Origin: Batillaria attramentaria
Lineage: Eukaryota > Mollusca > Gastropoda > Batillariidae
Direction of reading: 5' to 3'
DNA: 64,000 nucleotides
NCBI GenBank assembly: GCA_018292915.2
Contig: JACVVK020000213.1
Location: 58,501-122,500 of the forward strand
In this document: piece after piece, positions 58,349-64,000 of the stretch
Layout of the letters: the number at the start of each line of letters is the position of its first letter
How positions within the stretch are numbered: the first letter of the stretch is position 1
The notes under the pieces: model-generated
Seen by the model: the letters and a program-made list of their open reading frames with translations, nothing else
Database searches by the model: none
Told to the model about the DNA's origin: nothing
Program-made: the position numbers and the translations under genes

Positions 58349-59984
58349 ATTAAACAGTACAAGTAATACTAAAATATAAATAGTTGGTGTGCCCATGTAT
58401 GCATTTTTGTTTGCAGTACAACAAACCTAGTTGTATATGAATTAAAATATATAATGTGTACTATCTTCCAAACATTAAAAAAAAGTCTTAAATGAAATCG
58501 GACAACCTTCGCCCGTCAGGAATCTGATGTCTGACCATTCGCTGTGTCTGGTCTGACCAACTCAAAGGACAACCAAAAGCCTAATTTACAAAGATCCTCA
58601 TCCACTCACCAAGCATGTTTCGACTGTCTTATCAGCAGTCCCAAGGCACAGACATGAATGCTTTTTAGAAACATACAACAACCGAGGGAAAACCAAAGAT
58701 CATCAATACAATTTTATTGATCATCTTCAGCAAACTGGATCATTTCGCTCCAAAGGAAAAAACATTTGAAAACAAGTGCCCACATACAAACGTGATGCGC
58801 ATGGTGCCATTGACGTCAAGAGTCTGACAATGCGAAGTGGCAACATTTTCAGTTTGAACCATGTTGCTGTTTTCCCCGCTCACGCTGCCAAACATGTAAT
58901 GCTCTTGGTACATTACAGGGACAAAAAAGATGAGAGTCCTGATTTGTATAGGATGGATTTAAATCATCTGTTCAGATTCAACGTTTTCCATTATTAATTA
59001 CTGTTTTGCGTTTGATTAAATGCATGCTAGTTTACACCGACCTTGTCCCTGGAAAGCAAAACTGCACGTACAATTTAACACACTGGATTATGTGACGGTG
59101 ATTTTGTAAAGTTTAAAAAGTACAGCAGCTGTGTAATAGTGCCTGCCGTATTTTACGCTCCGCCCCCTTTTTTCCTTTTATTCTTTCTCCTCACTACCAT
59201 CCTTCCACGTGAATATGCTTGTCGGCTCACAATCTAGATCTAGAGAGACATAAGTGACATAAACTGACACTCACACATCATACTCCACGGAATCTGTAAA
59301 AAAAGGTCACAAAAATTGGAAGAGTTTCAGTTTTAATTGCATCGGGTAGAAAAAAATTGTAAAAGTGTTGTGTAAATTTTCTTTTACATTCTGCCTGTGG
59401 AGAATTTTGCAAAAATTAAATAAAGAAATATTATTTCATAGTTTTGGCTGCACAGGGCTTCCATAGAGTATTCGTCTGCGTGGCGCCGATAAAAACAAAA
59501 AAGTTGCGTCATACTTGCAAGGCCAAGCACTCTGACAATTCTGCACATTACGATCACGTAGCGTCTGCACTGTCGATCACTTTCTTTTGTCTTTTTCTAA
59601 GGGATTTGAGGTTAGTGAAAAGAAATATTTGTACAGCATGAGATTTCATTCGTTTTATTTTTGATGGCTGCTTAGGATTTCTGTTTTGATATTTTAATTT
59701 CATACAGTGTTGGTGAAAATAAGACTATATACCCACGTGTAATTAGATTTGAAAACCAAAAGCGGCGCAGAACACGTTTGGAGCACATCACATTGAGTCT
59801 AATCACTTTACCAATGAAAACCGTTTGTCAGAGGACAAGCTTATGTGTACTGTCATTTATAGATGATCAGGTGTGTTCTTAAAATAAAATATGATTGATA
59901 TTTGGTTATTGCTGTTTCCCAAAAGGGTTGTTCAGGAAGAAAAAAAGTATGTAAGCCTAAAGTTGTCTTAACACCGCTTTATCC

Positions 59985-62265
59985 ATTGAAGCTGTCAGCA
60001 TTGACTCCTGTGCAATTCGTGGAAACACCCTCATCCACGACCAAAACGTCAATGTTCTAGGGGCTAAAGGCGCTGAAGACTTGAACAAAGCCGGTGAACG
60101 GCGTGGGTTGAACATTCACACTGAAAAAGGGCAAAAAGTTCATACCACGTGTCGTAACAAATTCACCAATCCTGCCGCTATCCAGCGTTTGACAGAACTG
60201 AAAGAGGAAACGTGAAACAGCTTGTGTTCGCAGTCTCCCTTCTGACGGAGAGCAATTTGACTTTCTGACATGCTGCTTATTCTGCTCGGAAAACGTAAAC
60301 TTACATACTGATGATGCACGCTACAAAAGCTACCGTGTGCGCACCATTGATTTCCAAAACAGCATAGCAAGTGCTTGCGTTCTTTGACAAGATAAGTCGG
60401 CAAATAGTGTAAACAGCAGGCTGAAATACGCAATTTCAGACTTACATGCAGCTGATGCTGTTTATCACAAAGTCTGTGACATAAACTTCCGAAATGGGGA
60501 AAACATCCCACAGCGATTTCAGCACGAAAGACCGCTTCAGGAGCGCCCGGTGTTAAAAGGCAACGTCCAGGTCGTCCTTTGGATCCAGCCACAGCGACAG
60601 CGTTCCAGAAAGTCATCGACTACGTTACTGAAAACGATGATAAACAGCTGACAGTTGGCAATCTGACTGAGAAAATGTTGGAATATTGCGGCGGCGACGC
60701 TTACACAGTCCCTTACATGAAACAAAAGCTTCTCGACCATTTCGGAGACAAGATCATCATCACTGAAATTAATGGCAAACCTAATGTTGTGACTGTCAAG
60801 GCCACAGCTTCGTCTATTTTAATGTCCCTTTTTGAGACTCCGGAGGAAGACAACGTAGAGACCGAAAAGCTGTGGCTCGTGCAGGCAGCTGCGGCGCTCA
60901 CAAAGAGTGACACCAGAACAAGTACAAACTCAAAGACGTTTTCCCCCAGCGAAGAAGAAATGTCATCTGAGGATTCAAACTTGAAGTTTGTGCCTGAGTC
61001 TTTGTAGGTGTTCATGAGGACAATTTTCAGTGAAAAAGAGGCCAACACCAAGATTGCCGCGACAGGACAAGCAATCGTCCAAGCTGCAAGGGCCAAGAGT
61101 TCTGACTGCGCCACTTCAGATTGGATTCGGAGTTCAGCTTCACCACAACTTTGCCTCGGCGTTCTTGTTAAACACATTGAATTCCATGGGGTTCTGTTCT
61201 TCCTACAAGGAACTGCTGAAGTTTGAAGCATAATTTATGCTGCAGCAACACAGACCAGAGATGTCCCTGGGCTCAGTGAAGGAAGTTGCCTACAATATGT
61301 AGCAGACAACGTCGACCACAACAGCAGAACGCTTAATGGCTAGAATACGTCCCACTGCATGGTAACCCCAGTGCCAGGGGAAATAAGACCCATTCTAAGG
61401 ACCACTGTTTCTAAAGACTACATTGTTGCAAGAGCAAAGATCGACATATCCTATTACAGATCAGGTTGCGTTGCAATCCTGTCTCTTAAGTACCAGCCCT
61501 TGGAAGACTCTCGTGGTGGAGGATCCAACCTGGGAGGTAGACGTCCTGTGGAAGGTTGCTTGGCCACTGCGATCGCCACGACCCGCATGGTCTGGCATGA
61601 TGCAGACTGTTCACACCAACGTACACCCAGGGCTGTCTCAAGTGCAGTTTCTTCCCATGATCGACATGAATCCGAGTGACATGTCATGCGTTTTTTCACC
61701 TTACCGTTCACCACAAAGGAGGCGATCTGACATGGTTTAACGCCCATCCTTCGACCAGCCTCTTTGGTGAAAAGAATCCATCATTGTGTCCATCGAACCA
61801 GAGAGAAGTGACCTGCGTTCCGTTGTGCTGAGGTTGGGAGCCTTCCATACAGAGATGAGGTTTTTAGGGCGTATTGGACATGTGATGGCAAACATCGGAC
61901 TTCAGAACGTCCTTGAGGTGGTATATGCCCCAAACGCTTTTGTTCATATGATACAAGGAAAGGCAGTCATACGAGCGATCCGGGGCCACTTCCTGGTTGG
62001 TTCTGCTGTGAACAGTATGCTTGTTGTCCTGGCATACGGCTGCAACTTACCTGGCCATCAGAGCAAAGCAACATGTGATGCAGTGGATCCTGCAGAAAAG
62101 GAGTCCATACCTCAGCCTGAAGAAACAACATTTGACACTGAGGAGTTACCTGACTCCTTGAACTGGCATCTGGAACCTACAGCCTTGCAAGATACGCCAA
62201 CTGATGTCCAGCAGGTTGTTGCAGAAGCAGACATGAAGGATGAGGCAGTTATCTTTTGCCATTGA
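59985..62265 (+). pseudogene. Decayed member of a multicopy invertebrate protein family of unknown function
   Basis: Successive fragments in shifting frames give a colinear protein: KGAEDLNKAGERRGLNIHTE then VHTTCRNKFTNPAAIQ (60045-60180), FDFLTCCLFCSENV (~60250), the longest open piece 60579-61004 (MLEYCGGDAYTVPYMKQKL, IITEINGKPNVVT), then FASAFLLNTLNSMGFCSSYK (~61150), YVADNVDHN (~61300), FLPMIDMNPSDMSCVFS (~61650), and 61786-62265 with LRLGAFHTEMRFLGRIGHVM. I recognise the DNVDHN, LPMIDMNPSDM and FHTEM(S/R)FLG signatures from repetitive predicted proteins of molluscs and cnidarians, but know no function. Several stops and frameshifts show it is broken. It is probably mobile or mobile-derived, an inference from copy number. 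Confidence 0.6.
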
Positions 62266-63643
62266 CGTCATTCACAGTGTTTTTAACGGCTTTTCTCGGT
62301 TGTCAGAGTGCCTGAATAACGTATGAGTACTGACGAAGTCCGGCCGGAATAGTTTTATACAAAGGCAATATCATCTTGAGGAAAGACGTGACTACATAAT
62401 GAGTGACATGTGAATAACCCCAAACACCCACCCACCCACTCCTTCAACAGTATTCTAGATGTGACTATCAGGATACAGTTAGATTTCAGATATTTTTGTT
62501 CAAGATTTAAACCTGAAACTTTTTGGGAAGGAAATGATATATATATAAAAAATCTCTGTCTTTCTGTCTCTCCACTTAACGGCAGTAATACATGTGCCAC
62601 GTTTGTGCAACGTAGTTTTCGTATTTACCGAGAAATTGGCGGGAAGATTATCATGACCCTTTGACCTTGACCTTTATGGGATGCTATTCGAAGTGATATT
62701 TAAATACCTCTTGTATGCAAGTGCCATGTTAGTTATTTCTATTATTAGCTGTAGTTTCCGAGAAAATACCAGAATTATTGATTACCACGGACACATAAAG
62801 ACGAGAAAAAGCATTCGTTACTAGTGACGTCATATTATCACTCATAACTTTTTTCTCTACAGCACTATAGAAAAAGAAAATATGTCACAATACACTACAG
62901 ACCCTGCCGAAACATCCTATGAACAAAACGAAACTCTTCCAATTTTTGTGAGGTTAGGTATGTTTTTCTCACAGATTCCATGGAGTATCAGTGATCACAT
63001 CAAGTCAGTGGTAATCAGAAATTTTGGTCAGTCATCAAAGAAAAATCTCGTGTGTTTGTGTAGATCTTTCTGCTATGCGGTTGGGAGGAATCAGCATGCC
63101 GGCCTGTCAGATTCGAGGGATCTTGAACTGACTTACGTTTTAGTTGAAAGATCTTTTCGCCGGCTCAGTGAGTCAGTGAATTTTTTTATTAAGAAAAGCT
63201 TGTAGAAAGCAGTACAGGACCTGTGAGATTTTTCAGCCAACTGTTTTTGAGAGACTGACAAATAGATATTACACCAATTCCTGTTATTCTGTCAGCTTTT
63301 GTCTGATCTGCCCACCTTTAGAAATCTCCGACTTTTCCCGCGGTTTTCTATTCAAGCACGCATGCGCCGACACCTTGTAAATGGCTGCCAAGCAGACGAA
63401 CCTCAGCTCGCAGTGTTAGAGTTCGGCATTTTCCACTCAGACAATCATGCACGGTAGCTTGTAAGGCCAAAGTGTATATTTTCATGGAGCGTTATTCAGC
63501 GTCACTTGTATCCTATCAGTATTTAAATATTGGTCCAGCCACCACAGAGATATTAATGTGTTAAATTTTTTTCTACGCTAGGATCCATGACTCTCGATTT
63601 CAGGAGAGAGGAGACCATGACTAACTTAGTACATGATCTTTCC

Positions 63644-63703
<60 letters not shown>

Positions 63704-63877
63704 ATTACTATTTCGTTGTTGTCGTTTTGAACAAACGGCAGTCACTCAGCTAGAGTGTACATGATTAAATAAATTAAATTAACAGCTCACACAAAAATAC
63801 AGATACATGTACAAGAACTAAACATACGCATACATCTGCACATCCATATGTGGTCCATCTATCAATCCTTTCGTTGA

Positions 63878-63922
63878 TACATACATACATACATACATAC
63901 ATACATACATACATACATACAC
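63878..63922 (+). repeat. (CATA)n microsatellite
   Basis: About 11 CATA units, just downstream (3') of the third transporter copy. Confidence 0.95.
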
Positions 63923-63943
63923 GACTAACAATACAAGCCAGCA

Positions 63944-64000
63944 TTATCCACTGGCTGCTGTGAGGTTGACGTAACATGGCGGCGTGAAGCTGTTGGGTGA
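63944..64000 (-). CDS. Third AVT-like transporter paralogue, last exon (cut by window edge)
   Basis: The minus strand reads [18 protein letters not shown] followed by TAA at 63944-63946. This is the same C-terminus as paralogue B ([18 protein letters not shown]) and close to A ([18 protein letters not shown]). Orientation is the same, so at least three copies lie head to tail. The rest of the gene is outside the window. Confidence 0.85.
   Translation of the reverse strand, partial: SPNSFTPPCYVNLTAASG

Larger units (their letters stand above)
52728..63943. other. 11-kb spacer between transporters B and C
   Basis: Compound simple repeats, two family 3 SINEs, CA/GT microsatellites and the decayed multicopy gene. 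56443-56650 reads as a broken frame starting MAARSLRNGDNRGILFNIPG, possibly another dead element. I see no intact gene here. Confidence 0.5.

Noticed and set aside
60579..61007. 142-codon ORF as an intact gene
   Set aside because: Its homologous family continues on both sides in other frames, interrupted by stops, so it is a fragment of a pseudogene.
62882..63205. 107-codon plus-strand ORF starting MSQYTTDPAETS
   Set aside because: No recognisable domain, no splice context or homologue I know; length is possible by chance in AT-rich DNA.

Overview
The window is nuclear DNA of an animal, most likely a gastropod mollusc. I infer this from small phase-consistent exons with GT-AG borders, long introns, many CA/GT microsatellites, tRNA-headed SINEs of a kind I associate with gastropod genomes, and a tandem AVT-like amino-acid transporter family. 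The species call is a guess. Many long G or C homopolymers look like sequencing or assembly soft spots.

Layout. (1) 1-31292, + strand: 22 coding exons of the gene for ICE1, subunit 1 of the little elongation complex. The 5' end lies outside the window. The spliced exons give 2,563 codons plus a stop, with every junction in phase. The protein has an N-terminal coiled coil, a 4.3-kb exon coding for a disordered Ser-rich region, a basic nuclear-targeting stretch and a helical C-terminal domain. One intron (1502-1978) has AT-AC borders and textbook U12 signals. The large intron 5024-14002 holds a small antisense gene for a single-Ig membrane protein (6356-6835) and several mobile elements. (2) 31293-34578: ICE1 3' UTR and intergenic DNA, beginning with decayed ~98-bp tandem copies of the last coding segment. 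(3) 34579-44944 and 46073-52727, - strand: two eight-exon paralogues of an 11-TM amino-acid transporter (AAAP/Aa_trans family), with identical exon lengths from exon 2 on. The last exon of a third copy starts at the right edge (63944-64000). (4) 52728-63943: gene-poor intergenic DNA with microsatellites, SINEs and one decayed multicopy gene.

Mobile elements with visible borders include a 5'-truncated LINE with a 12-bp target duplication and an open 633-codon frame, a piggyBac deletion derivative flanked by TTAA, a 417-bp MITE with ~45-bp inverted ends and TA duplications, a pogo-like MITE, a hAT-like MITE, and three SINE families in many copies.

The genes do not form a pathway. ICE1 works in the nucleus on snRNA transcription, and the transporters are membrane permeases. 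I found no defence system, operon or other new multi-gene system. The most unusual signals concern splicing and repeats: the AT-AC intron, two intronic minisatellites whose units carry splice-acceptor-like sequence (one also carrying perfect CRE palindromes at the same site in both transporter paralogues), and tandem repeats of the ICE1 stop-codon region.
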